From Chloroflexi bacterium UBA4736 (GTDB lineage: Bacteria > Chloroflexota > Dormibacteria > Dormibacterales > Dormibacteraceae), in assembly GCA_002404015.1 (NCBI GenBank), contig DHIW01000010.1, positions 41,209-105,208 on the forward strand: a stretch of DNA of 64,000 nt. Reading direction: 5' to 3'. How positions within the stretch are numbered: position 1 is the stretch's first letter; each line of letters begins with the position of its first letter. Below the pieces are notes generated by a model. That model ran no database searches, had not been told where the DNA came from, and saw only the letters and a program-made list of their open reading frames with translations. Below are positions 25,842 through 36,758 of the stretch, piece after piece. The position numbers were made by a program, and so were the translations under genes.

Positions 25842-26351
25842 TTAGAGGCTCCTCACATTGCGGCGGCGGCCCGGAAGCGACGCTTTACTGCCCGTGACCG
25901 CGGCCAGCATGGCGTCGCGAAACCGGGCCTGTTCCGTGGCCGACAACTGGCGGAAAGCCTCGGGCGGTGCGAAGAGGCGCTCGATCAACTCCTCTCTTAC
26001 CCGTTGGCCCTGGGAGGTGACCAGCAGCACGTTGACGCGCCGGTCGGCCGGATGGGCCTGTCGAAGGACGAGGCCGGCGTCTTCAAGGCGGTCGGTCGGA
26101 TCCACCACGGTCGACGGGTTGCAGCGAAGGCGGGCCGCCAGCTCCTTCTGGGCGATCGGGTTGTCAGGGTCTAGCTGGACCAACGCCCAGGCCGAGACCG
26201 GCGATAAGCCGGCGGCCGCCGCGGCCTCGTTCACGCGTTCCTCCCACCCACGAAAGGACTCCACGACGAGCGCCCACAGCTCGTGCGCTCGCGATCGGTA
26301 CCGGAGTCCGGGGACGAACTCCTCGCTCACGGGGGCAGTGTACCGGCGCAT
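25842..26351 (-). CDS. MarR-family transcriptional regulator
   Basis: 169 aa from ATG at 26351; the frame extends to a further start at 26447 that would cross the promoter region of yceI. A winged helix-turn-helix is visible as IAQKELAARLRCNPSTVVDPTDRLEDAGLVLRQ, and the wing as HPADRRVNVLLVTSQG, the classical MarR DxR signature. It is divergent from the yceI gene with 121 bp between, so it is a candidate repressor of itself and yceI. The ligand is unknown. Confidence 0.85.
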   Translation of the reverse strand: MRRYTAPVSEEFVPGLRYRSRAHELWALVVESFRGWEERVNEAAAAAGLSPVSAWALVQLDPDNPIAQKELAARLRCNPSTVVDPTDRLEDAGLVLRQAHPADRRVNVLLVTSQGQRVREELIERLFAPPEAFRQLSATEQARFRDAMLAAVTGSKASLPGRRRNVRSL

Positions 26352-26472
26352 CGACCAACCGAATTGAGCTAGAAATAAGTGGAGTGTCGAACCAGTTGGT
26401 AGGTCAACGATGGGGATTCGGCCCTTACCACCTGTCGCCGTGGTCACCGGCTATTGCTGAGGAGTAAACCTT

Positions 26473-27030
26473 ATGGGCACCTGGAAGTTCGACCCTTACC
26501 ACACTCAGGTCGAGTTCTCAGCCAAGCATCTGGGCATGATGACCGTCCGCGGCCACTTCGCCGAGGTGACCGCGACGGGTGATATTCACCCGGAGCAGCC
26601 GGAACGCTCGACGATCGAAGCGACCATCAACACGGCGAGCATCCGCACTCACAACGAGCAGCGGGACAACGATCTTCGGTCGTCCAACTTCCTGGAGACC
26701 GAGAAATATCCGACCATCACCTTCAAGAGCACCAAGATCGAGCCCGCCCGACGGGATCGCTACACCCTGACAGGCGACCTGACCATCAAGGGCACCAGCA
26801 AGCCGGTAACGCTTTCGGTGGTCAAGTACGGTGAGTTCAGTGATCCTGCCATGGGGCATCGAATCGGCTACGCGGCCGAGGGCAAGATCAAACGCAAGGA
26901 CTTCGGAATGAGGTTCGACATGATGCTGGACGGCAAGTTCATCGTCAGCGACGAGGTGCAGATCAATATCGAAGGTGAGCTCGTCGAGGCCGCGGAGGAA
27001 AGCGAAGCAGCCGGCGCCGCTACGAGCTGA
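26473..27030 (+). CDS. YceI-family lipocalin-like protein
   Basis: 185 aa after GAGGAG and an ATG. It shows YceI family motifs: WKFDPYHTQVEFSAKHLGMMTVRGHF at the N-terminus, NEQRDNDLRSSNFLETEKYPTITFKS in the middle and ALTGDLTIKG-like TLTGDLTIKGTSKPVTL. The fold is an eight-strand beta barrel that binds polyisoprenoids or amide lipids. There is no signal peptide, so it is cytoplasmic, unlike the periplasmic E. coli protein. The C-terminus is Glu/Ala-rich. It lies between two MarR genes. Confidence 0.92.
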   Translation: MGTWKFDPYHTQVEFSAKHLGMMTVRGHFAEVTATGDIHPEQPERSTIEATINTASIRTHNEQRDNDLRSSNFLETEKYPTITFKSTKIEPARRDRYTLTGDLTIKGTSKPVTLSVVKYGEFSDPAMGHRIGYAAEGKIKRKDFGMRFDMMLDGKFIVSDEVQINIEGELVEAAEESEAAGAATS

Positions 27031-27053
27031 CGCGCCTCGCCCGCAGGCAGCCA

Positions 27054-27074
27054 CGGGCGATGCGATATCGCCCG
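27054..27074. terminator. Hairpin between convergent yceI and marR
   Basis: CGGGCGAT-gcgat-ATCGCCCG is a perfect 8-bp stem with a 5-nt loop filling the 44-bp gap between two convergent genes. There is no U-run, so bidirectional termination is likely but not certain. Confidence 0.5.
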
Positions 27075-27602
27075 CTAAGACCGCGGTTCGAGATCCTGAT
27101 GACCGGTTTGGGCAGGGCCTTTGGGCTCCCGGTCAGCCAACGTCGGCAGCAGGCGGACAAGGAGCCGGTGAAGGTCAGCACGTTGGGCGCTGGAGAGTTC
27201 CGACAACATCTGCTCCTCCTCGCGCTGCAACAGGCTCGCCAGCTGATTCAGAGCGGTGCGACCAGAACTGGTGAGTCGAACCAGGTGGCGGCGCCGGTCG
27301 GCCGGATCTGCCTCCCGAATCAACAAGACCCGCTGCTCGAGGGCGTCGAGCACCCCGACCAGGTTCCGCGGATCGATGCCGATGAAGGTACCGATCTGCT
27401 GCTGGGAGGCAGGCCCGAGATTAGACACGGCCATGAGCACGCTGAACTGCGATTGGGTAAGGCCGCGCCGGCCGAGAGCCTGATTGAACCGGCGTCTCGA
27501 TTCCGCGCCCAACTCGGCCAAGAGGAACCCGGTGCTCGTCCTGAGTAAGTTCTCGGCTGTCTCTTCCGGCCTCGGCATTGCGCTCGTAAGTACGATCCTC
27601 AT
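27075..27602 (-). CDS. MarR-family transcriptional regulator
   Basis: 175 aa. Winged helix region: LTQSQFSVLMAVSNLGPASQQQIGTFIGIDPRNLVGVLDALEQRVLLIRE, followed by the wing ADPADRRRHLVRLTSSGRTAL. C-terminal dimerisation helices end in RLLPTLADRE. It converges on yceI. The 267 bp downstream on the other side (27603-27869) hold nothing I can recognise. Ligand and targets are unknown. Confidence 0.85.
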   Translation of the reverse strand: MRIVLTSAMPRPEETAENLLRTSTGFLLAELGAESRRRFNQALGRRGLTQSQFSVLMAVSNLGPASQQQIGTFIGIDPRNLVGVLDALEQRVLLIREADPADRRRHLVRLTSSGRTALNQLASLLQREEEQMLSELSSAQRADLHRLLVRLLPTLADREPKGPAQTGHQDLEPRS

Positions 27603-27869
27603 GCTACATGATGATCATTGCCTGTGGCGCTTCCGGACCCGATCTGACCCAGTCTCGGTTCTGGCCGGTCTCGCGGCCGATCCTAGTGTGGCCCCAGCCC
27701 CGTGACTCCCTGTCTCGGAGTCCTAACCCACCGGCTCGGACGGGCCGCGGTCGCGTCCGACCCCGGCCAGTGATTCGTCGCCCTGTCCTCAGGTGCGAGG
27801 TGATCCGAGGAGGAGCGGGACTGAGGTCGGGCAGGGGCCGGCATCACCCTGGATCGCGCGGCGTTTCTG

Positions 27870-29709
<1,840 letters not shown>

Positions 29710-29868
29710 GAGGGTATCGATATTGGCGGGCGCGGCGACTCGCGCCTAGTGTTGCTCACACCAACCCTGCCCGGGTTCCTAGTGGCCGGGCGACAAGGCG
29801 GGCGGGCCCATCCGCCTCGGCAAGTGCGTAACCACGGGCGCGTTCGTAGCGTCTGATAGTTTCAGCGG

Positions 29869-31752
29869 GTGGCCGGCTCGCCAGACGGAACCACCCCGAT
29901 GGACCCGGCTCGACTGACACCGGCCCCGCCGCGCCCGCGCCGCCGACTCGGCCCGTTTCTCTGCTGGGCCGTCGTCTTTGCCGACATCGGGACCTCCGTC
30001 TACTACACGCCTGGAATCCTCTACGGGCAGGTCGGCGTGCACGCAGCTCTGTTCGTCACGATGACCCTCGTCGTCTTCGTCCTCCTCTGCATCAAGTACG
30101 CGGAGGTCGCCATCCGCTACCCGGAGGGCGGCGGCGTGGTCACGGTCGCGACCCGGGCCATCCATCCCTTCGCGGGGCTTGTCGGCGGCCTTCTGATCCT
30201 CGTCGACTACTTCTTGACTGCCGCGCTGAGCGCGCTGTCCGGCGTCATCTACCTCACCGTTGTCGCGGGTCCGTTGAAGCCTCTGTTGCTGCTCGTGACG
30301 GTTGCCGCCCTGGTTCTTCTCGGCCTGCTCAACCTGATCGGTGTCAAGACCAGCGCCCAGGTGACAGCAGTCTTCGCGACCGCGGCCGCCGCGGGCCAAC
30401 TTGCCGTCGTAGTGGGCGTGGCCGTCCACTTGGGACCGAGCGGCGTCCTCAACTCCATCTCGCACCTGCTGTCGGGCCCCCGGCTCAGTCCGCTCGGGGT
30501 GCTGACAGGTTTCTCGGGCGCCTTCCTTGCGTTCTCGGGCCTCGAGAGCATCGCCCAGCTGGCACCGGCGATGGCCGAGCCGCGCAAGAAGGTGGCGCCA
30601 ATGGCGATGGGCCTTGTGGTCATGACCGTCGCGGTCACGAGCCCGCTGCTGACGCTCTGGTCGACCACCCTCCTGGATCCGGCGACGCACGACCCCAACC
30701 AGTTCGTATCGCTGCTGGGAGGCTTTGCGGCCGGTCCGGTGCTGCAGCTGTCAGTGGCGATCAGCGGGGCACTGCTGCTGGTTTTTGCCAGCAATACCGC
30801 CTTGATCGGGACCTACAACGTCTTCCTTGCGCTGGCCAAGCTGCGCTTCCTGCCCACCGCCCTGACCACGACCAACCGCTGGCGCAAGACACCCCACATG
30901 GCGATCTTCGTCGCGACCGCTGTCCCCGTGGGAATCGTCGTCCTGTCCAGGGCCAACGTCGGGCTGCTGGGAGACCTCTACGCGTTCGGGCTTCTGGGAG
31001 CCTTCTCGGTGACCTGCATCGCGCTCGACCTGGTGCGCTTCCACGAGCGGCACGTCCAGCGCCTGGGCCACGAGGTCGTGAACGTGGGCCGGATCCGGTT
31101 CATCCTCGGCGTGATCACCACCGTGCTCGTCAGCGGCGCCTGGATCACGAACCTCTTCGCCAAGCCGTTGGCCACCCTCTTCGGCGGCTGCGTGACGCTC
31201 GTCGGAGTCGGCATCGCGTTCGTCACCTACCGTCGCGCACGCCGGCGCGGTCCCTCCCTCATCTACCCCCACGTGCACCACTACGAACAGCCCGTCATCT
31301 TCATGTCGAAGGGCCGCCGACTGCCGGCGTCCCGGGTCCTTGCCCTCCTGCCACACGACGCCGAGCAGGCCGAGCAACTAGCCAACCTGGCCGCCGCGGA
31401 CACTTCAGGCCGGCCGGTCGCCTTCGTCTACATCGCCCACCCCGACACAGCCCGAAACGAGACTCCTCAGATGTTCGAGATCGTCGACCCGTACCGCGAT
31501 GACACCACCGCCCAGGAGGTCTTCGCCCAGGCGGAGGCTGCCGCGCGCAAGGCGCGCCTCGACGGCCGCTACATCTACGTACCCGCCGGCGCCCCCGCCG
31601 GAACGGTCGACTGGCTGGTGACGCACTTGGCCCCTCAGGAGACGATCATGCTCGACGACGGCGCCGGCCTCGCGGCTGCTGACAGGTTCACTTTGGAGCG
31701 CAGGCGGGCGGGCGATACGCCCGTCCTGCACTACCGAGCGAAGCCCGACTGA
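29869..31752 (+). CDS. APC-superfamily permease with C-terminal cytoplasmic domain
   Basis: 627 aa; GTG start, with an ATG 10 codons later as an alternative. The transport domain, about residues 25-455, has 12 helices. Its first helix has the unwound motif VVFADIGTSVYYTPGI and its third the RYPEGGGVVTVATRAI motif, typical of amino-acid/polyamine and K+-type APC members. Residues 460-627 form a soluble domain (ALLPHDAEQAEQLANLAAAD, VAFVYIAHPD) resembling a universal-stress or regulatory fold. It is divergent from leuA. Amino acid transport is plausible but not proven; it converges on an MFS gene. Confidence 0.85.
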   Translation: MAGSPDGTTPMDPARLTPAPPRPRRRLGPFLCWAVVFADIGTSVYYTPGILYGQVGVHAALFVTMTLVVFVLLCIKYAEVAIRYPEGGGVVTVATRAIHPFAGLVGGLLILVDYFLTAALSALSGVIYLTVVAGPLKPLLLLVTVAALVLLGLLNLIGVKTSAQVTAVFATAAAAGQLAVVVGVAVHLGPSGVLNSISHLLSGPRLSPLGVLTGFSGAFLAFSGLESIAQLAPAMAEPRKKVAPMAMGLVVMTVAVTSPLLTLWSTTLLDPATHDPNQFVSLLGGFAAGPVLQLSVAISGALLLVFASNTALIGTYNVFLALAKLRFLPTALTTTNRWRKTPHMAIFVATAVPVGIVVLSRANVGLLGDLYAFGLLGAFSVTCIALDLVRFHERHVQRLGHEVVNVGRIRFILGVITTVLVSGAWITNLFAKPLATLFGGCVTLVGVGIAFVTYRRARRRGPSLIYPHVHHYEQPVIFMSKGRRLPASRVLALLPHDAEQAEQLANLAAADTSGRPVAFVYIAHPDTARNETPQMFEIVDPYRDDTTAQEVFAQAEAAARKARLDGRYIYVPAGAPAGTVDWLVTHLAPQETIMLDDGAGLAAADRFTLERRRAGDTPVLHYRAKPD

Positions 31753-31789
31753 CCGCTCAGCGGGCCTCGCCCGGCCGGTTAGAGCCTCC

Positions 31790-33187
31790 TCAGGTTACCT
31801 GCGGCCGTGCCGACCGCACCCGCTCCGGGGCAGCCTCCAGCGGGCCGCCGTCCACCTCCGCGATGGCCACGTGGTTGGTCTCCGGACCCAGTGCCCCGCC
31901 AACCAGGATGAGCAGGCCGCCGATCACCAGCAGGGGCACCTCTGTGTACTTGTAGGGCATGAAGTGGGCCAGCCCGAGCAGGTAGAAGCTGTAGAAGGAC
32001 GGCAGGACCACGGCCAGGCTGTAGCCGATGCCGAAGCCGGAGGCGCGCATGCCGGTCGCGAAGCGCTCGTTGATGTAGGCAGTGAGCAGGCCCCAGCCGG
32101 AGACGGTGAGGACGATGGCGACCGTCGCCAGGGCCATTGTCTGGACCACGTTGCCTGGGCCGGCCGTGCTGACCATGGTGGCGTAAGCGGTCGATCCGAC
32201 GACCGCGATGAGGACGCCCATCACCATGAGCATCGTGCGGCGGCCGATCTTCTGGCCGATGACGCCGACCAGCAGGTAGCCGCCGACCAGCACCACGTTG
32301 GCGAGCAGCAGGCCGTTGGTGACCGTCGTGCTCGAGTAGCTGAACTGCTTCGTGAGCAGCGCCGGGATGGTGGAGACGACCACGTAGAGCGTCAGCCAGA
32401 AGCCGGTCATCACTATGAAGACCTGGAAGAAGGTGCCCCGGTTGGCGGCGCTGAAGAGCTTCCCGATCGGGTTCTTGACCTTCTCTGAGCGCTTCCAGGA
32501 CTCCGACTCGGGGACGCTGCGGTAGTAGAGCAGGAAGAGGCCGGCGATCACGGCGCCGACGACGAAGGGGATCCGCCAGCCCCACTGTACGTAGGGGCTC
32601 TGCAGGCCCTTGGCCGGGGCGAGGATGAGCATGGCGGCGGTGAAGAGCGAGATGACAACGAAGGCGATCGGATAGCCGGCCTGGATGATGGCGCTGTACA
32701 GGCCCCGCTTGGCTCGCGGGCAGTACTCCATTGCCAGCGGGCTGGCAGCCGTGTACTCGCCACCCAGGAAGATGCCGTCGACGAGGCGCAGCGCGATCAG
32801 CAGGAAGAGCGCGAAGATGCCCAGCTGCGCGTAGCCCGGGAGCAGGGCGATCAGGAGGGTGGCGATCCCGAAGCCGCCGACGGCGATCATCGTCGTCGGC
32901 CGGCGCCCGATCCGATCGCCGAGGTGGCCGAAGATGAACGCCCCGATGGGGCGCCCGATCAGGGCGACCGCGAAGACGAGGTAGAAGATCGTGGTGGCGG
33001 TGGAGACCGCCAGGTGCTGGGGTTGGAAGTAGATCAGCGCCGGCGTCAGGGCGACGACCGGCAGGTAGACGTCGTACATGTCCACCAGGAAGCCGATGAA
33101 GGCCCCGGTGATGGTGCGCTTGGCGGCCGGGCTCAGCGCGTCGCCGGCTTCGCTCACCGTCGTTGGATGCATCGATATCTCGGCCAC
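31790..33187 (-). CDS. MFS transporter, metabolite:H+ symporter type
   Basis: 465 aa, 12 helices. The loop 2-3 MFS motif is seen as GHLGDRIGRRPTTM, with DMYDVYLPVVALTPALIYF in helix 1 and GGEYTAASPLAMEYCPRAKRG in the loop 4-5 region, the pattern of the MHS (ShiA/ProP/KgtP-like) branch that moves organic acids with protons. A long substrate loop between helices 6 and 7 starts VPESESWKRSEKVKNP. It stands alone with no catabolic neighbour, so the substrate is unknown. Confidence 0.88.
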   Translation of the reverse strand: MAEISMHPTTVSEAGDALSPAAKRTITGAFIGFLVDMYDVYLPVVALTPALIYFQPQHLAVSTATTIFYLVFAVALIGRPIGAFIFGHLGDRIGRRPTTMIAVGGFGIATLLIALLPGYAQLGIFALFLLIALRLVDGIFLGGEYTAASPLAMEYCPRAKRGLYSAIIQAGYPIAFVVISLFTAAMLILAPAKGLQSPYVQWGWRIPFVVGAVIAGLFLLYYRSVPESESWKRSEKVKNPIGKLFSAANRGTFFQVFIVMTGFWLTLYVVVSTIPALLTKQFSYSSTTVTNGLLLANVVLVGGYLLVGVIGQKIGRRTMLMVMGVLIAVVGSTAYATMVSTAGPGNVVQTMALATVAIVLTVSGWGLLTAYINERFATGMRASGFGIGYSLAVVLPSFYSFYLLGLAHFMPYKYTEVPLLVIGGLLILVGGALGPETNHVAIAEVDGGPLEAAPERVRSARPQVT

Positions 33188-33671
33188 AGCTCACCTCCGG
33201 GCGGCCGCGCCGGCGTTCGGGCGCAGCCTCCGCCTCATCGCCCCGCCCCGGCGAGCAGCTCCTTGAACAGGGCCCGGTGATGGACCTCCGCCCGGCGCAG
33301 GTCATCGGCGCTCGCCTCAAACCATGCTGCGCGCGGACCGGTAACAAAAGCCGCAACTCCAGGAAAGAGACTCAGTCGATAGACGCCACCGCGCGCAGAC
33401 CGTCGGGATCCAGAAGCTGGCGGAGGCCATCTCGCCGAGCTTTCCGTTCTTCTTCGGCGCCGGCGCCGTTCTCTTCCTGGGGGGAAGCCACATACGGGCG
33501 GTGGACGCGCCGGAGAAGGCCGAGGAGAAGGCCGAGGTCATCATCGAAGAACTGGAGGCGGCGGCGGGAGCATCGGCCCCGGTTTTCTGTTTATCGAGGA
33601 GCTCAGCTAGTCACCCCGCCGCGCTAGATTGGTGAGCACGCAGAATCCGGAGCAGACGAGGAGAGCCAGGC
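33188..33671. other. Intergenic region with a coding-like fragment
   Basis: No complete gene is supported. On the plus strand the frame from about 33340 to 33610 ends in a convincing hydrophobic-then-acidic sequence (LAEAISPSFPFFFGAGAVLF, then EKAEEKAEVIIEELEAAAG) and a TAG, but has no ATG, GTG or TTG in its N-terminal part. It may be the 3' end of a deleted gene or a small gene with a non-standard start. Confidence 0.3.
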
Positions 33672-34550
33672 ATGAGCGAGCTGAGCCCGATCAACGTCGT
33701 CCCCCACTTCATGCGATTGCACGAGTGGATCGCCCTCGAGGAGGGCCACTTCGAGGCCGAGGGCCTGCAGCCGATGATGCTCGACGAGGTCATGCATCAG
33801 GTTTCCAGCCATGGCTCCGACGCTTATTTCGAGCGACCTCAGGACGCCCCTTTCCTGAAGACCCAGGAGGTCGCCAACTCGGCCTGCGAGTGGGGATCGA
33901 TCTGCAACGGCGGCGCGGGTATGGGCAAGTTCGTACCCGACCTTTACGGGATCGCCCGCCACGCGTTCTTCGTGAAGCCGGGTTCGCGAATCCGCCGCTT
34001 GGCCGACCTGCGCGGGGTGCCGGTCGGCGTCGGCCTGATGGCGGGCAGTCACTTCACCGCGTTGCGGACGTTGGAGGCGGTGCTTCCCAGGGACGAGATC
34101 AGGGTCGAGAACGTGGGCGGCCCCGGCAAGCGGCTGCTCGCTCTCGTCGCCGGGGAGGTCGAGGTCGCCAACCTCCTGGACCCGGAGATCGCGATCGCCG
34201 AGACCAAGGGCCTGGAACGGATCGCGCAGGGCGAGTTCCGCACCCTGTTCTGGGTGTCGCCCACCATCAGCCCGACGGTGCTGGGAGCGTACTTCCGTGC
34301 CCTGGGCCGCGCCGACGCCGCCCTGCATGAATCACCCGATCGCTACCTCCACCTGTGGTCGCGGAACCTGCCTCCCGAACTGAGAGGCGACTACGACTGG
34401 TCGCGCTTCGGCCTCGGCGAACTCCTGGTCTTCGAGCGGTACCCGGAAGACGTTTATGCTCAGAGCATCGAGTTCGCGCACCGCTGGGGCCTCGACGGCC
34501 ACATGTCCGACACCGCCTACGACACTCTGGCGGTGCCGATCACGGTCTGA
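33672..34550 (+). CDS. Substrate-binding-protein-like (NMT1/THI5-like fold) protein without signal peptide
   Basis: 292 aa with GAGGAGAG and an ATG. The fold elements of periplasmic aromatic/sulfonate/pyrimidine-precursor binding proteins are present: LHEWIALEEGHFEAEGL at the N-terminus, then RRLADLRGVPVGVGLMAGSH (domain hinge) and VANLLDPEIAIAETKGL. The protein begins directly with the mature domain: no signal peptide or lipobox. It may therefore be a cytoplasmic enzyme such as a THI5- or 4,5-dihydroxyphthalate-decarboxylase-like protein, or a ligand sensor. It converges on the amidohydrolase gene with an 11-bp 3' overlap. Confidence 0.72.
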   Translation: MSELSPINVVPHFMRLHEWIALEEGHFEAEGLQPMMLDEVMHQVSSHGSDAYFERPQDAPFLKTQEVANSACEWGSICNGGAGMGKFVPDLYGIARHAFFVKPGSRIRRLADLRGVPVGVGLMAGSHFTALRTLEAVLPRDEIRVENVGGPGKRLLALVAGEVEVANLLDPEIAIAETKGLERIAQGEFRTLFWVSPTISPTVLGAYFRALGRADAALHESPDRYLHLWSRNLPPELRGDYDWSRFGLGELLVFERYPEDVYAQSIEFAHRWGLDGHMSDTAYDTLAVPITV

Positions 34551-35739
34551 CCGGAGCCGGCAGCCCGAACAGCTTGAGCGCGTTGCCGCCAAGGATGTTG
34601 CGGCGTGCATCGTCCGAGAGAAAAGGAAGGTCGTAGACCTGCGTGGGCAGGTCGAAGTCTTGGTGCGGGTAGTCGGATGAGTAGAGCAGCTGCGACTCAC
34701 CCTTGATCTCCTCGAACATGGCACGCGTGTGTTCCACATCGTCGAACTGCTCAAGCGGCTGAGTGGTGAAGTACATCTCGCGGATGTACTCACTGGGCAA
34801 GCGCTTCAGCAACGGCGCCTCCGATGAGCGCTGCCGGTATTCGTTGTCGAGGCGGGCAATCAGCAGCTGCACCCAGGCTTGGCCAGCCTCCATGAAGATC
34901 AGCCTCATGTTCGGGAAACGTTCGGGAATCCCATTGAGGACCAGGTTGGTGAGCTGGATCATCGCGTAAAAGGGAAAGCCAAGCGCGTGCACGCCGAGGA
35001 AGCGGTTCAGCTGCTCGAATGGCCGGTCGCTCCAGTTGGGACCGGAATGGAAGGCCACCGGCAGGGACCGCTCGTGAAGCGCGGCGAACACCTTGACGAA
35101 CCGGTTCTGGTGAATGGGCTGGTAGCGCACGGCGGTGACCATGAACCCCACGACACCGGGCTTGCCGGCAAACTCCTCAATGAAGTCCACGCTGGCGTCG
35201 GGATCGCTGAGCGGTAGATAGGCCATGGTCTTGATACGCGGGCTTGCGGGCAGGACGCGCTCAACCAGCCAGCGGTTGTAAGCCCGCGCCAGCTCGACCT
35301 CCACCTCCAGCTGGGGATGGGTGCCCAGCGTCAGCATCGGGGTGGGGAACAGAATCGAGTAGTCGATCGCCATCTGGTTCATGGAGTTGAGCAGACCGGC
35401 GGCAATCGGATGCATGCCTTCGAACTCACCCTGTGGCAGCACCTGGTCGAGGTCGGTCTTGATGCGTCCGGCGACCATCCGGTCGCCCAGGTTGCCGGGC
35501 AGGAAGGCATGCGCGAGCATGAACTGCGAGTAGCGCTCGAACGGCCTGCGCACGGCCGGGTTCTGGACGTAGGCCGCGATCTCGGCCATGGCCGTTGTCT
35601 CATACACGTGGCAGTCGCAGTCGACGATTGGGATGTCGAAGAGGCCACGCCGCTCCGCCTCCTTGCGCGCGTTCCCGAGGAACGAAAACTGGCGGTCCGG
35701 TATGACCTCGGCTCGCGCTGTTTCGCGCAGATCAGACAT
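34540..35739 (-). CDS. Amidohydrolase-2 (ACMSD-like) family enzyme
   Basis: 399 aa metal-dependent TIM barrel. N-terminal IVDCDCHVYET provides the DxHxx metal site in modified form (DCDCH), VAFHSGPNWSD a mid-barrel metal His, and LLYSSDYPHQDFDLP the C-terminal catalytic Asp (SSDYPH). LIFMEAGQAWVQLL, with Glu in the usual His slot, is also typical of the branch annotated as amidohydrolase. Relatives are decarboxylases (ACMSD, gamma-resorcylate) or hydrolases. It is coupled to the 69-aa gene by an 8-bp overlap and downstream of the Rieske gene, so it may be part of a ring-oxidation or decarboxylation step. Confidence 0.82.
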   Translation of the reverse strand: MSDLRETARAEVIPDRQFSFLGNARKEAERRGLFDIPIVDCDCHVYETTAMAEIAAYVQNPAVRRPFERYSQFMLAHAFLPGNLGDRMVAGRIKTDLDQVLPQGEFEGMHPIAAGLLNSMNQMAIDYSILFPTPMLTLGTHPQLEVEVELARAYNRWLVERVLPASPRIKTMAYLPLSDPDASVDFIEEFAGKPGVVGFMVTAVRYQPIHQNRFVKVFAALHERSLPVAFHSGPNWSDRPFEQLNRFLGVHALGFPFYAMIQLTNLVLNGIPERFPNMRLIFMEAGQAWVQLLIARLDNEYRQRSSEAPLLKRLPSEYIREMYFTTQPLEQFDDVEHTRAMFEEIKGESQLLYSSDYPHQDFDLPTQVYDLPFLSDDARRNILGGNALKLFGLPAPVRP

Positions 35740-35941
35740 TGAAGAGCGCTGCCAGCTCGAAGCTGGTCACATCCGCGGACCGCATCATGGCGGCGACCGT
35801 CTTGGCGACCTCGTCGACTGTCAGCGCGCCCTCTTCGATGGGCGAGGTTGCGGACTCGCGTTGCGCATAGACGCGGACCAGCGCTGTGAACAGGCGGCGC
35901 CGTGCCTCGTCCGACATCGCCTCCACGTCAAACGACGACAT
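35732..35941 (-). CDS. Small helical protein (69 aa) between Rieske and amidohydrolase genes
   Basis: The ATG lies within the end of the Rieske gene (14-bp overlap) and the stop lies 8 bp inside the amidohydrolase start. Both overlaps argue strongly that it is translated. The sequence is all-helical and charged (SDEARRRLFTALVRVYAQRE, EVAKTVAAMMRSADVTSFEL), with no motif known to me. It may be an accessory or subunit protein for the flanking enzymes. Confidence 0.65.
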   Translation of the reverse strand: MSSFDVEAMSDEARRRLFTALVRVYAQRESATSPIEEGALTVDEVAKTVAAMMRSADVTSFELAALFNV

Positions 35942-36314
35942 ACACCTCGGCGTCGCGCTGCCGAACCTCGATCCGGCGCAGCCGGAAGCGGCGGTCCGCG
36001 GTGCATTCACCCGTTTCGAGATCGTACTCCCAGCCGTGCCACGGGCACGCGATGCGCACCTCGTCGTCGGCGAAGCGCTCGCTGGCGACGGTTCCGTCCG
36101 GGAGCAGCACCTGCTCGTAGCGGCCGATGATCTCGCCTGTGCACACCGGACCGCCCTGATGGCGGCAGCGGTTCTCATACGCATGGATGCGGCCCTTGAC
36201 CATGAAGACGCCGACCTCCAGACCGCCCGCCCGGACCAGCACGCCGGTCCGGTCGGGGAAGTCGGCGATCGCTCCCACTTGGTACTCGGCCAGGGCCGAT
36301 TCCTCCATGGCCAC
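35928..36314 (-). CDS. Rieske [2Fe-2S] ferredoxin-type protein
   Basis: 128 aa, a single Rieske domain. Box 1 is CRHQGGPVC (C-x-H) and box 2 CPWHGWEYDLETGEC (C-x2-H). The spacing of about 43 residues is long for a stand-alone ferredoxin and includes IIGRYEQVLLPDGTVASERF. GTG start at 36314 or ATG two codons later. It heads a three-gene run with the 69-aa protein and the amidohydrolase, suggesting an electron-transfer subunit of an oxygenase or similar enzyme, though no oxygenase alpha subunit is nearby. Confidence 0.88.
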   Translation of the reverse strand: MAMEESALAEYQVGAIADFPDRTGVLVRAGGLEVGVFMVKGRIHAYENRCRHQGGPVCTGEIIGRYEQVLLPDGTVASERFADDEVRIACPWHGWEYDLETGECTADRRFRLRRIEVRQRDAEVYVVV

Positions 36315-36425
36315 TCTCAGGCTCCATTATGTCGGGCCACGCCCGGCGGCGGATCGCGCTCATCCCGGAGGATGAGTCCAGAGATCGCTCGCCAGGCTGA
36401 CGGCACCGGCGCGACGCGCGACTAG

Positions 36426-36758
36426 CGTGTCCGCGCGATCGAGGTCGTTGCGGCAGGGGATGCTTTGCTGGCGCCGTCTGTCACCCGTCGCCTCATTGAG
36501 GAGTTCGCGCACAAGCCCAAGCCCCAGGTCTCAACGAAGGCCGAATTGGGGACCCTGACTGGACGGGAGGCGGAGATCCTCCAGCTCGCCCGTGGAAACA
36601 CGAATCACGAAATCGCCGGCGCGCTGCATCTGAGCGAGGCGACAGTCAAGACTCACGTTGCGCACGTTCTCGCCAAGCTCGATTCTCGCGACCGCATCCA
36701 GGCGGTCATCTTTGCGTACGCGGCGGGTATGGTCGAGCGGGGCTCGCGGCCAGACTGA
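36426..36758 (+). pseudogene. C-terminal HTH fragment of a NarL/LuxR-type response regulator
   Basis: After an in-frame TAG the sequence reads AIEVVAAGDALLAPSVTRRLI, the normal linker between receiver and DNA-binding domains, and then a full LuxR HTH (LTGREAEILQLARGNTNHEIAGAL, then SEATVKTHVAHVLAKL). The receiver domain is missing: the Rieske gene lies only about 110 bp upstream. A TTG at 36465 could start a free-standing HTH of 97 aa, but truncation is the simpler reading. Confidence 0.6.

Noticed and set aside
36465..36758. Free-standing LuxR-type regulator starting at TTG
   Set aside because: The upstream in-frame linker typical of a response regulator and the missing receiver domain make a truncated remnant more likely.
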